Shown piece after piece: positions 51,158 to 58,376 of a stretch of DNA of 64,000 bases. The notes beneath the pieces were generated by a model. That model saw only the letters and a list, made by a program, of their open reading frames with translations. It did not search any database and was not told the DNA's origin. The position numbers were made by a program, and so were the translations under genes. How positions within the stretch are numbered: the stretch's first letter is position 1; the number at the start of each line of letters is the position of its first letter. Source of the DNA: an uncultured Opitutaceae bacterium (GTDB lineage: Bacteria > Verrucomicrobiota > Verrucomicrobiia > Opitutales > Opitutaceae); the NCBI GenBank assembly GCA_903929355.1, contig CAIYUN010000072.1:62001-126000 (forward strand), written 5' to 3'.

Positions 51158-52746
51158 CGGCCGGCGCGGTCACGGACAAAGGCGTGGATCGTCTCCACCT
51201 CATAGTCGAGCATTGCGCCGGTGAGTCCTGGATAGGTGCCAAGGAAGAGCGCCCGGTGCATGATCTCGTCGGCCCCGGCGAGATCGCCGGCGACGCGGAA
51301 AGATTCGGGCCGGTCCTGCTTGAGCTGCACGAAGACCGGTTGGCGCAGCAGGTTGCCGCCAAAAAACATGCGGTTGCCGATTTTCTTCCCGTCCAGGTGC
51401 CGGGCCAGGTCGGTGTGCGAGAACGGCGCGGCGGGTTTCACCCGCAGCATGAAGCCGAACCAGGAGCAGTCGGTGCGGCAGCCGGTGGCGTCCCACTGGA
51501 AGTGGGACGCGGTTGAAGGGTTGAAAGGTTGAGGGGTTGAAGGGTTCCCGGAAGCCGATCCTTTCAACGATTCAACCTTTCCTCCCTTCAACTCCGCCTG
51601 GTTCACCCAGGCGGTGGCGTGCGTGGGCAGGCTGAAGTCAAAAAACTCCTCCAAGTCCGCGAGCCCGGCGCGCAGGGTCTCCCAGTTCTGTTTGCGCGCG
51701 TCCACAAAGGCCGGGAGCTTTTTCAACTGCTGCCGGCCGATGGCCGCCTGCGGGTCGAGGGGCTTGAGGTTGTAGCCGAGGTGGCTGTAGATGTATTTGT
51801 GGTCGTAGCCCCGGGGCAGCTCGCCGAGCTGCCAGTCGAAGCGCTTGTTGCAGGTGTTGTCCTTGCCGCTCGCGCACCAGCAGTCGCGGCCCCAGTCGCG
51901 AAAACTCTCGGCATAAGTCTTCAACGGCGGCCGGCGGACAATGTTGACCGCCCCGCCCTCGCCCATCGTGAGATGATGCGGTGGATAAAACGACTGCGTG
52001 GAGAGGTCCCCCCAGGTGCCCGTGAAACGGGTGATGCTGGCGCCATCGGACGGGATCCCGGGGGAGTTTTCCGTGAAACCGAGCGCGGCGGCACGCGCCA
52101 CCGGCATCGAATAGGTGCAGCCGAGCGCGTCGCAGTTGTCCTCGATGAGCCAGAGGTCGTGCGCGCGGCAAAATTCCAGCACCGCGCCGAGGTCAAAGGG
52201 GTTACCCAGCGCGTGGGCGAGCATCACCGCCTTGGTTTTGCCGGGGGCGAAGGCCGCCTCGAGGCGGGCGACGGCGGCGTTGCCGGTGGCGGGATTGTTG
52301 TCAATGAACACCGGCACCGCACCGGACTGCACGATCGGCGCCACCGTGGTGGGAAAGCCGGCGGCCACCGTGATGACCTCGTCGCCGGGCCGGATGCGCC
52401 GGGCCGGGGGCAGTTTGTGGCTGGTGAGCGTGGCGAACGCGACGAGATTGGCGGAGGAACCGGAGTTGACCAGGAGGGAGTGCTTCACGCCAAGGTAGGC
52501 GGCGAGCTCCCGCTCAAACGCCTCGCCCTCGGGTCCGAGCGTGAGCCAGAAGTCGAGTGTCGCGCCGACGGCGGCCTCGACCTCGTCGGCGTTGAACACG
52601 CGGCCGGCGTAGGGCACGGTGGTCACGCCGGGCACAAACGGCGCGGTCTGATCCGCGCCGGGACGGTTGGCCTGGTGGGTGAGCGCGGAAAACTCGCGGG
52701 TCAGGCGCAGGATTTCGGCTTTGAGTTCGGCGGGGGATTTGCCCAT
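51154..52746 (-). CDS. rfbH: CDP-4-dehydro-6-deoxyglucose 3-dehydratase (RfbH/DdhC) with an in-frame repeat insertion
   Basis: A 530-residue PMP-dependent, iron-sulfur dehydratase of the DegT fold. Hallmarks: VITVAAGFPTTVAPIVQSGA, LIEDNCDALGCTY, and FYPPHHLTMGEGGAVN, with His where aminotransferases have the PLP Lys. The cluster region reads RDWGRDCWCASGKDNTCNKR: three Cys in the usual spacing, but the position of the third ligand of the Yersinia enzyme is Lys. The usual length is about 437. Some of the excess is a loop before CSWFGFMLRVKPAAPFS, encoded by a family F repeat (51500-51605). The electron-transfer partner RfbI/DdhD is absent from the window. Confidence 0.92.
   Translation of the reverse strand: MGKSPAELKAEILRLTREFSALTHQANRPGADQTAPFVPGVTTVPYAGRVFNADEVEAAVGATLDFWLTLGPEGEAFERELAAYLGVKHSLLVNSGSSANLVAFATLTSHKLPPARRIRPGDEVITVAAGFPTTVAPIVQSGAVPVFIDNNPATGNAAVARLEAAFAPGKTKAVMLAHALGNPFDLGAVLEFCRAHDLWLIEDNCDALGCTYSMPVARAAALGFTENSPGIPSDGASITRFTGTWGDLSTQSFYPPHHLTMGEGGAVNIVRRPPLKTYAESFRDWGRDCWCASGKDNTCNKRFDWQLGELPRGYDHKYIYSHLGYNLKPLDPQAAIGRQQLKKLPAFVDARKQNWETLRAGLADLEEFFDFSLPTHATAWVNQAELKGGKVESLKGSASGNPSTPQPFNPSTASHFQWDATGCRTDCSWFGFMLRVKPAAPFSHTDLARHLDGKKIGNRMFFGGNLLRQPVFVQLKQDRPESFRVAGDLAGADEIMHRALFLGTYPGLTGAMLDYEVETIHAFVRDRAGR
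51500..51605. repeat. Family F element inside rfbH
   Basis: Left arm GGTTGAAGGGTTGAAAGGTT and further GGTTGA units (51510-51548), right arm the inverted CCTTTCAACGATTCAACCTT and CCCTTCAAC (51559-51592). On the coding strand it reads in frame as ELKGGKVESLKGSASGNPST followed by PQPFNPSTAS. Confidence 0.92.
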
Positions 52747-52758
52747 GGGAAAAATGTC

Positions 52759-53916
52759 TCAGCCAGCCCAGGGCAGGCCGGCGGTGTGTGCGGCAGTGGT
52801 GTAATCGGCGATCTGTGCAGCCGTCAGCGCCCGGGCGGACCCGGGATCCGCCAAACCCTGCCGATACCATGCGACCGTGCGCGCGATCGTCGGCGCGAAG
52901 CCCCACACCGGCTGCCATTGCAGGAAGTGAAACGCCTTGTCGGTGGTGAGATTCAGGAGGCGGGCCTCGTGGACCGCCCGGGGGTCGCTCCGGTCCTCCC
53001 AGCGGCCGGGCCAGTGCTCGATCAGCTCCTGCACGAGCGCGGCCACGGTGCGGTTGGAGGTAAGCGCCGGGCCGAAGTTGAAGGCCGAGGTGTAGGCGGA
53101 CGGCGGAAAATGAAACGCCGCCGGCCGGCCGGCCGAGAGGGCGGCCCCCAGCCAGAGGTAACCGCTCAGCGGCTCGAGAACATGCTGCCACGGCCGGGTC
53201 GCCGTCTTGTTGCGCACGGGGATGGTCTCGCCACGTTGGAGGGCGCGGATGCAGTCGGGCACAAGGCGGTCGGCCGCCCAGTCGCCGCCGCCGATGACGT
53301 TGCCTGCACGGGCCGAGGCAAGCCGGACTGGGGAGTCGGGCGTGGAAAAGAACGACCGGCGATACGCGGCAATCGCGATCTCGGCCGCGCCCTTGGAGGA
53401 GCTGTAGGGGTCGTGGCCGCCCAGCGGGTCCTCCTCGCGGTAGCTGTGGACCCACTCCTTGTTTTCGTAACACTTGTCGGTGGTGATGGCCACGACCGCG
53501 CAAGGGCGGCCCGCCAGCCGGACCGCCTCCAGCACGTTGACCGTGCCCAGGACGTTGGTCGCGTAGGTCTCGACCGGCTGTTCGTAGGACAACCGCACGA
53601 GCGATTGCGCGGCCAGATGGAAAATGAAATCCGGCCGCAACTCGTCCACCACGCGGCGCACGGTCGGAAGATCACGGATGTCGCCCTCCACATGGCGCAG
53701 CCGCCCGGCCAGCCCGAGCTGGTCGAACAGTGCCGGCGAGGTCGGCGGCGGGAGCGCGAGGCCCGTGACGTCCGCGCCCAGCGCGAGCAGCCATTCGGCC
53801 AGCCAGGCGCCCTTGAACCCGGTGTGGCCGGTCACCAAGACCCGCTTGCCGCGGTAAACTCCGCCGAAGACGGCGGAGGTTGAAGGGTTGAGGGGTTGAT
53901 GGGTTGAGGGGAGCAC
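52759..53916 (-). CDS. rfbG: CDP-glucose 4,6-dehydratase
   Basis: A 385-residue extended SDR making CDP-4-keto-6-deoxyglucose. VYRGKRVLVTGHTGFKGAWL is the family N-terminus; LAAQSLVRLSYEQPVETYAT, VVAITTDKCYENKEWVHSYR with YSSSKGAAEIAI, RAGNVIGGGDWAADRLVPDC and a C-terminal ALTSNRTVAALVQELIEHWP complete the match. No ATG precedes the conserved VFGGVYRGKR. The nearest start is GTG at 53916, so the first 15 residues (LPSTHQPLNPSTS) come from family F repeat DNA. It lies 12 bp upstream of rfbH. Confidence 0.93.
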   Translation of the reverse strand: MLPSTHQPLNPSTSAVFGGVYRGKRVLVTGHTGFKGAWLAEWLLALGADVTGLALPPPTSPALFDQLGLAGRLRHVEGDIRDLPTVRRVVDELRPDFIFHLAAQSLVRLSYEQPVETYATNVLGTVNVLEAVRLAGRPCAVVAITTDKCYENKEWVHSYREEDPLGGHDPYSSSKGAAEIAIAAYRRSFFSTPDSPVRLASARAGNVIGGGDWAADRLVPDCIRALQRGETIPVRNKTATRPWQHVLEPLSGYLWLGAALSAGRPAAFHFPPSAYTSAFNFGPALTSNRTVAALVQELIEHWPGRWEDRSDPRAVHEARLLNLTTDKAFHFLQWQPVWGFAPTIARTVAWYRQGLADPGSARALTAAQIADYTTAAHTAGLPWAG

Positions 53917-54133
53917 TCGGAGGGTTGAAGGGTTGAAGGGTTGAGAGGTTGAAGGGGGAACTCGGAAGGTTGAGGGGTTGAGGTGTTGAGAGGTTGATGG
54001 GGGAACGGAGGGGAGGGTTGTTCTTGATTCTTGGTTCTTGGTTCTTCGTGCCTGGTTTTAGTCCATTCAACGTTTCAACCCTTCATCCGGCCGCCCCATC
54101 CTTTCAACCTTTCATCCCCTCATCCTTTCAACC
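53878..54133. repeat. Large family F inverted element with an E core
   Basis: Left arm 53878-54000 has more than ten GGTTGAGGG/GGTTGAAGG units. The right arm (54061-54133) is inverted: CATTCAACGTTTCAACCCTT and CCTTTCAACCTTTCATCCCC. Between them 54017-54055 carries TTCTTGGTTCTTGG family E units. It spans the gap from the rfbG start to the rfbF stop. Confidence 0.88.
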
Positions 54134-54151
54134 GGCGGCGCTGGCCGCCGC

Positions 54152-54934
54152 TCACCAGACCTTCCAGGGGGCGCGGCCGTCGGCCCAGAGCTTGTTCAGA
54201 TGCTGGCTCTCCTGATAGGTGTCCATCGGCTGCCAGAAACCCTCGTGCCGGTAGGCGTGCAGCTGGCCGTCGCGCACGAGGTCATCCATCGGCTTGCGCT
54301 CCAGCATCACCCCGGGATCGTCGGGCAGGTAGTCGAACAGCGCGTGATTGCAGACCATGTAGCCCCCGTTCACATAAGCGTCCTCAAACTGTGGCTTCTC
54401 GCTGAAGGTCTGGATGCGGCCGTTGTCCTCGATGCGCAGGGCGCCAAAGCGGCCGGCCGGATGCACTGCGGCGAGTGTGCAGACCTTCCCGGCGGCATGG
54501 TGCGCCGCAATGGTGGCGTTGATGTCGATGTCCGAAAGACCGTCGCCGTAGGTGAGCAGGAAGGGCTCCCCCTGCGGGACATAACGCCGGATCTGCCGGA
54601 CGCGGAAGGCCGTCATGGATTCCTCGCCGGTGTCGGCCAGGGTCACGCTCCAGTCCTCCTCATGGTGGCGGTCATGAAACTGGACCGCGGGCTGGCGGCC
54701 CAGCAGCAGGGTCGTGTCACAGGTGTTCCACAGATAATTGCGGAAATACTCCTTGATCATCTCCCCCTTGTAGCCGAGGCAGAGAATGAACTCCTTATGC
54801 CCGTGATGGGCGTAGGTTTTCATGATGTGCCAGACGATGGGTCGGTTGCCGACCGGCACCATGGGCTTGGGACGGAACTCGGTTTCTTCGCGCAGGCGGG
54901 TGCCTTTGCCGCCGCAGAGAATGACAACTTTCAT
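54152..54934 (-). CDS. rfbF: Glucose-1-phosphate cytidylyltransferase
   Basis: A 260-residue nucleotidyltransferase making CDP-glucose from CTP and glucose-1-phosphate, the entry to CDP-3,6-dideoxyhexoses. It starts MKVVILCGGKGTRLREETEF, then RPKPMVPVGNRPIVWHIMKT, the catalytic LTYGDGLSDIDI, FGALRIEDNGRIQTFSEKPQ and VNGGYMVCNHALFDYL. The start at 54934 is fixed by the conserved N-terminus. It heads the dideoxyhexose operon (rfbF, rfbG, rfbH, SDRs, rfbE). Confidence 0.95.
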   Translation of the reverse strand: MKVVILCGGKGTRLREETEFRPKPMVPVGNRPIVWHIMKTYAHHGHKEFILCLGYKGEMIKEYFRNYLWNTCDTTLLLGRQPAVQFHDRHHEEDWSVTLADTGEESMTAFRVRQIRRYVPQGEPFLLTYGDGLSDIDINATIAAHHAAGKVCTLAAVHPAGRFGALRIEDNGRIQTFSEKPQFEDAYVNGGYMVCNHALFDYLPDDPGVMLERKPMDDLVRDGQLHAYRHEGFWQPMDTYQESQHLNKLWADGRAPWKVW

Positions 54935-55130
54935 GGGGTGGGTTGGGGGAGTCGAGGGTTGGGTTGAACAGAGCAGGAAGGCCGCCGGATCCCGGGGGCG
55001 AAACCACCGCCTGCCGGCGGGAGCAAAGGGGATTCCCGGCCGGTTTGAAAGCTTCGCCCCGTCGCTTCCGGGGAAGAGGCGACGAGGAGGAGGAGAGGAG
55101 GATCGAAAAGCGCGGACCAACCGCGCGCAA
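54935..55130. promoter_or_regulatory. Upstream region of the polysaccharide operon
   Basis: The 196-bp gap between rfbF and the GbsR-type regulator should contain the promoter of the long minus-strand locus. I can see no clear -35/-10 pair by eye, nor any repeat family member other than short GAGGAGG runs (55082-55100). Confidence 0.4.
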
Positions 55131-55688
55131 TCAACGCAGAAATTTGATGATCCAAGGCAGCAGGCCGCCCGCCTTGCGATGCCAGCCTTGCAGCTTGTCC
55201 AAGCGCCGGGCAAGCACCCGGCGGTCGGCCAGCGGAAGATTTTCCTCGCCCAACAGGCCGGTGGCGGTCTTGAGCTGCGCGGAACCGCGCACGAGCTGGG
55301 GCTCGAGCGTACCCCGCAGGAGCGCCGCCGCCAGCGGCCGGAGCTCGGTCGCCGCGACATACCCCTCGCGCCGTCCCGGGAAGTCACCCGCCACCACCAC
55401 CGCCCCGATTTCCCGCAGCGCCCGCAGCCCCTGGCTGACCGAGCCCTTGCTCAGCCCCAAACGCGATTGAATCTCGTTGAAGCCCAGGGGCTGGGTCGAG
55501 GCGAACAGCAGCCCGTAAATTTCCCCATAGGACTTGGGCAGGCCCATCGCCTGGCCCAGGCCGACGAACACCCCCACGACCTCCGCCTGGAATGCCGAAA
55601 GGTCAACGGCGGCCTCGGCCGACCCCCGCCCGGCATCCGAAAACTCGGAGGCGGCGGTCGCGGACCGGGCGGAAAGAGGGACAGGCAT
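55131..55688 (-). CDS. GbsR/MarR-family transcriptional regulator
   Basis: A 185-residue winged-helix protein. LSAFQAEVVGVFVGLGQAMG with LPKSYGEIYGLLFAS, then FNEIQSRLGLSKGSVSQGLR (recognition helix) and LREIGAVVVAG match the GbsR group. The C-terminal half is helical and would dimerise. The listed ATG (55688) starts just ahead of the domain; a far longer open frame extends upstream but overlaps the divergent gene. Located at the head of the polysaccharide locus and on its strand, it may control that locus or the divergent ligase gene. Confidence 0.83.
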   Translation of the reverse strand: MPVPLSARSATAASEFSDAGRGSAEAAVDLSAFQAEVVGVFVGLGQAMGLPKSYGEIYGLLFASTQPLGFNEIQSRLGLSKGSVSQGLRALREIGAVVVAGDFPGRREGYVAATELRPLAAALLRGTLEPQLVRGSAQLKTATGLLGEENLPLADRRVLARRLDKLQGWHRKAGGLLPWIIKFLR

Positions 55689-55881
55689 CAGCCCAAATTG
55701 GAGCCCAGGCCCTGGGAGTTCAATAAAAAATGAACAGGAAATTTGGCCGGGCCACCCAGCCGATGGGGACGCGACGCCCCGGCCAACCCACATTCCTCTT
55801 TCCGTGCGGCGGGAAACCGCTTTTGTCGGGGTTGTGGATCCGCGCTCCTCCCTTCCCGAACCCCAAGGTCCGACCCCGCTG

Positions 55882-57351
55882 ATGGTATTTCGCGGCGAGA
55901 CCCGCATGCCCCGGCGCCTGCACCCGCTGGAAAAGGCGCTGCTCGTCGTTACGGCCACGCATCTGTGCTTTCTGCCCTGGGCCTTTGGCGGCATGACCAA
56001 GAACCCTTGGCCGGAGTGGGTGAGCCTGGGCCTCGCCCTCCTCGGCTTCGGCCTGGCCTTGGTCAACCGCCATTACACCGAGGTCCACGCGCGGGAAGGC
56101 GAGTTCGACCTGGTGATGTGGCCCAAGCTGGTGCGCTTCCCCATCTTCTGGCTGGGGCTGGTGCTGCTGACCTACATGGCCGTGCAGAACCTGAACCCCG
56201 CCCTGCTTTATGTGGGCGACGGCTCGCACTGGACCATTGTGAACATCGACCATGTCAGGTGGCTGCCCGCCGGACTGCAGGCGCCCTTTGGCGACATGAA
56301 CGGGTGGCGGCTGATGCTGATCTATGCCTCACCCTGGCTCACCGTGTGCTCGTTGTGGGTGGGGATCACTCGGCGGTACACCCTGCTGGCACTCCTGGCA
56401 ACGTTGACGGTCAACGGCGCGTTGCTGGCGCTCCTGGGCATCCTCGAAAAGGTGGCCCCCAACGGCAAAATCTTCTGGCTGGTCGCCAGCCCCAATGTGC
56501 ATTTTGTCTCATCCTTTGTTTATAAGAATCACGCCGGGGCTTACTTCAACCTGATCCTGTCGGTCGGTTGCGGTCTGGTCTACTGGTATTTCAGCCGCAG
56601 CGAACGGCGGATGGAGCGCAGCAATCCGGCGCCCGTGTTCGCGTTTTGCGCCGTGCTGACCGGTCTCATCGTGCTGATGAGCTACGCCCGCATGGCCACC
56701 ATTCTGCTGATGATCTACATCGCCGTGGCCGCCGTCGGCTTCCTCGTGCGGCAGATTCGCGCCGGTGCTGAAGGGCGTAATCCGATGGTGCTGTTGCTGC
56801 TCGGCGGAGTCCTGCTGCTGTTTGTCGGGGGTGGCGTCCTTTTTCTCGACCATGGCCAGTCGCTCCAATACATCGGACGGCTGTCAAGCACCGACCAGAA
56901 CATGTCGGTCGAGGGACGCGAAGAGGCGGACAAGGCGACTTGGGAGATGGCGAAGGACAATCTGGTGACCGGTTGGGGCGCCGGCAGCTTTTACCATTAT
57001 TTTCCGATGTATCAGCAGCGCTATCCGTTCATCTACAAGTTGCCGAATGGCAAAGGCAACTGGAACTGGGAATATGCCCACAACGACTTTCTCCAGATCC
57101 TGGCCGAGCTCGGGCTGGTCGGTGCAGTCGTTTTCCTGTCCGGGACCGCCTACTGGTGCTTCAAGCTCTTCCAGCATGACATCCACGCCCGGCCCCATGC
57201 CCTCCTCGTCGTTTTTGGGCTGGGGTTGCTCCTGCTCAACTCCTGGACCGACCTGCAGCTGTATTGCCCCGCCGTGCTGGTCACTTGGTGCGTCCTTTGG
57301 ACCCTCACGGTCCGCTGGGTCGAGTTTGAAGACAGCCGCGTCCGCGACTGA
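55882..57351 (+). CDS. O-antigen ligase/Wzy_C-family membrane protein
   Basis: A 489-residue protein (481 if the ATG at 55906 is used) with about 10-11 spans. A large periplasmic loop around 360-400 is followed by the family hallmark WEYAHNDFLQILAELGLVGA (Wzy_C). Such proteins ligate undecaprenyl-linked polysaccharide to lipid A core or another acceptor, or act as polymerases. It is divergent from the GbsR-type regulator and outside the minus-strand operon, so it may be the ligase for the O-antigen made there. Confidence 0.85.
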   Translation: MVFRGETRMPRRLHPLEKALLVVTATHLCFLPWAFGGMTKNPWPEWVSLGLALLGFGLALVNRHYTEVHAREGEFDLVMWPKLVRFPIFWLGLVLLTYMAVQNLNPALLYVGDGSHWTIVNIDHVRWLPAGLQAPFGDMNGWRLMLIYASPWLTVCSLWVGITRRYTLLALLATLTVNGALLALLGILEKVAPNGKIFWLVASPNVHFVSSFVYKNHAGAYFNLILSVGCGLVYWYFSRSERRMERSNPAPVFAFCAVLTGLIVLMSYARMATILLMIYIAVAAVGFLVRQIRAGAEGRNPMVLLLLGGVLLLFVGGGVLFLDHGQSLQYIGRLSSTDQNMSVEGREEADKATWEMAKDNLVTGWGAGSFYHYFPMYQQRYPFIYKLPNGKGNWNWEYAHNDFLQILAELGLVGAVVFLSGTAYWCFKLFQHDIHARPHALLVVFGLGLLLLNSWTDLQLYCPAVLVTWCVLWTLTVRWVEFEDSRVRD

Positions 57352-57461
57352 CGGATCCCGGGCGCAAATTCCACCAACCTGCGCCGATTTTAGTTGCGTG
57401 GGGCCGGCGCGACGGCTTGGTTTGCCCACCTGCGGGCCGGATGGTCGCGGAAAATACACAT

Positions 57462-57538
<77 letters not shown>

Positions 57539-57602
57539 GTTTGGATTTGGAGTTTGCGCCTTTGGCCGCATCGGACGTTGTGGGCGGCAAACCTTTCTTC
57601 CC

Positions 57603-58307
57603 TTGCCCGACCAAGACCAAGTCCTCGCCGCCCTGCAAGGCCGCCTCAATCATACCTTCCACGATCCCGCACTCCTGGCGCGCGCGGTCACCCATCCGTC
57701 GTTTCTGGCGGACCATCCCGAGACCACGGAAAGCAACCAACGGCTGGAGTTTCTGGGTGACGCGGTGCTGCTGCTCATCCTCACGGATGAGTTGTTTCGG
57801 CTCTATCCCGCGGAGCGCGAGGGCGGGCTGAGCCAGCACCGCGCCGCGCTGCTGCGGGGTGGCTTTCTGGCGGGCTTGGCCCGTGAAATCGGCCTCGACG
57901 CCTGCCTGCGCCTGGGCGCGGGCGAGGACCGTGCCGGCGGCCGCAACCGCCCAGCCGCGCTGGAGGACGCGTTTGAGGCCCTGGTCGGCGCACTTTATCT
58001 CGACAGCGGCCTGGCCGACACGCGCCGCGTCGTGCTCGCGCTTTATGGCCCCCTTTCCGACCGCCTCACCGCGCTGGTCGGGGCCGAAAACCCCAAGGGC
58101 CGCCTCCAGGAGCTCGTGCAGCCCAAACACGGCAATGACGCGCTCCACTACGAGGTGGTGCGGGTTGGTGGCACCGCGCACGCGCGGGAGTTTGAGGTGG
58201 AGGTGCGCCTGCACGGTGCCACCCTCGGCCTGGGACGGGGCTCCTCCAAAAAGCTGGCGGAGGAGGCCGCCGCCCGCGCCGTGCTCGCCAGCGGGAATCC
58301 CGCCTAG
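57603..58307 (+). CDS. rnc: Ribonuclease III
   Basis: A 234-residue double-strand RNA endonuclease. The catalytic signature RLEFLGDAVLLLILTDELF is present, with the second acidic motif in ALEDAFEALVGALYLD. The C-terminal dsRNA-binding domain starts PKGRLQELVQ and ends KKLAEEAAARAVL. The initiator is a TTG at 57603; no ATG lies in a suitable position. It follows tRNA-Pro by 64 bp. Function: rRNA processing and dsRNA turnover. Confidence 0.95.
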   Translation: MPDQDQVLAALQGRLNHTFHDPALLARAVTHPSFLADHPETTESNQRLEFLGDAVLLLILTDELFRLYPAEREGGLSQHRAALLRGGFLAGLAREIGLDACLRLGAGEDRAGGRNRPAALEDAFEALVGALYLDSGLADTRRVVLALYGPLSDRLTALVGAENPKGRLQELVQPKHGNDALHYEVVRVGGTAHAREFEVEVRLHGATLGLGRGSSKKLAEEAAARAVLASGNPA

Positions 58308-58376
58308 CCCGGGGCGGAAGCCGCTTGCGCACTGCGGCCGGCGGGCGGCAGGAAACCTGCTTCACTGCGATTCCGC

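Noticed and set aside
53878-54133. CRISPR-like repeat cluster
   Set aside because: Units are 8-9 bp, degenerate and in inverted arms; no regular spacers.
55689-56066. Long N-terminal extension of the GbsR-type regulator
   Set aside because: It would overlap the divergent O-antigen ligase gene by about 180 bp and has no recognisable sequence before the HTH domain.
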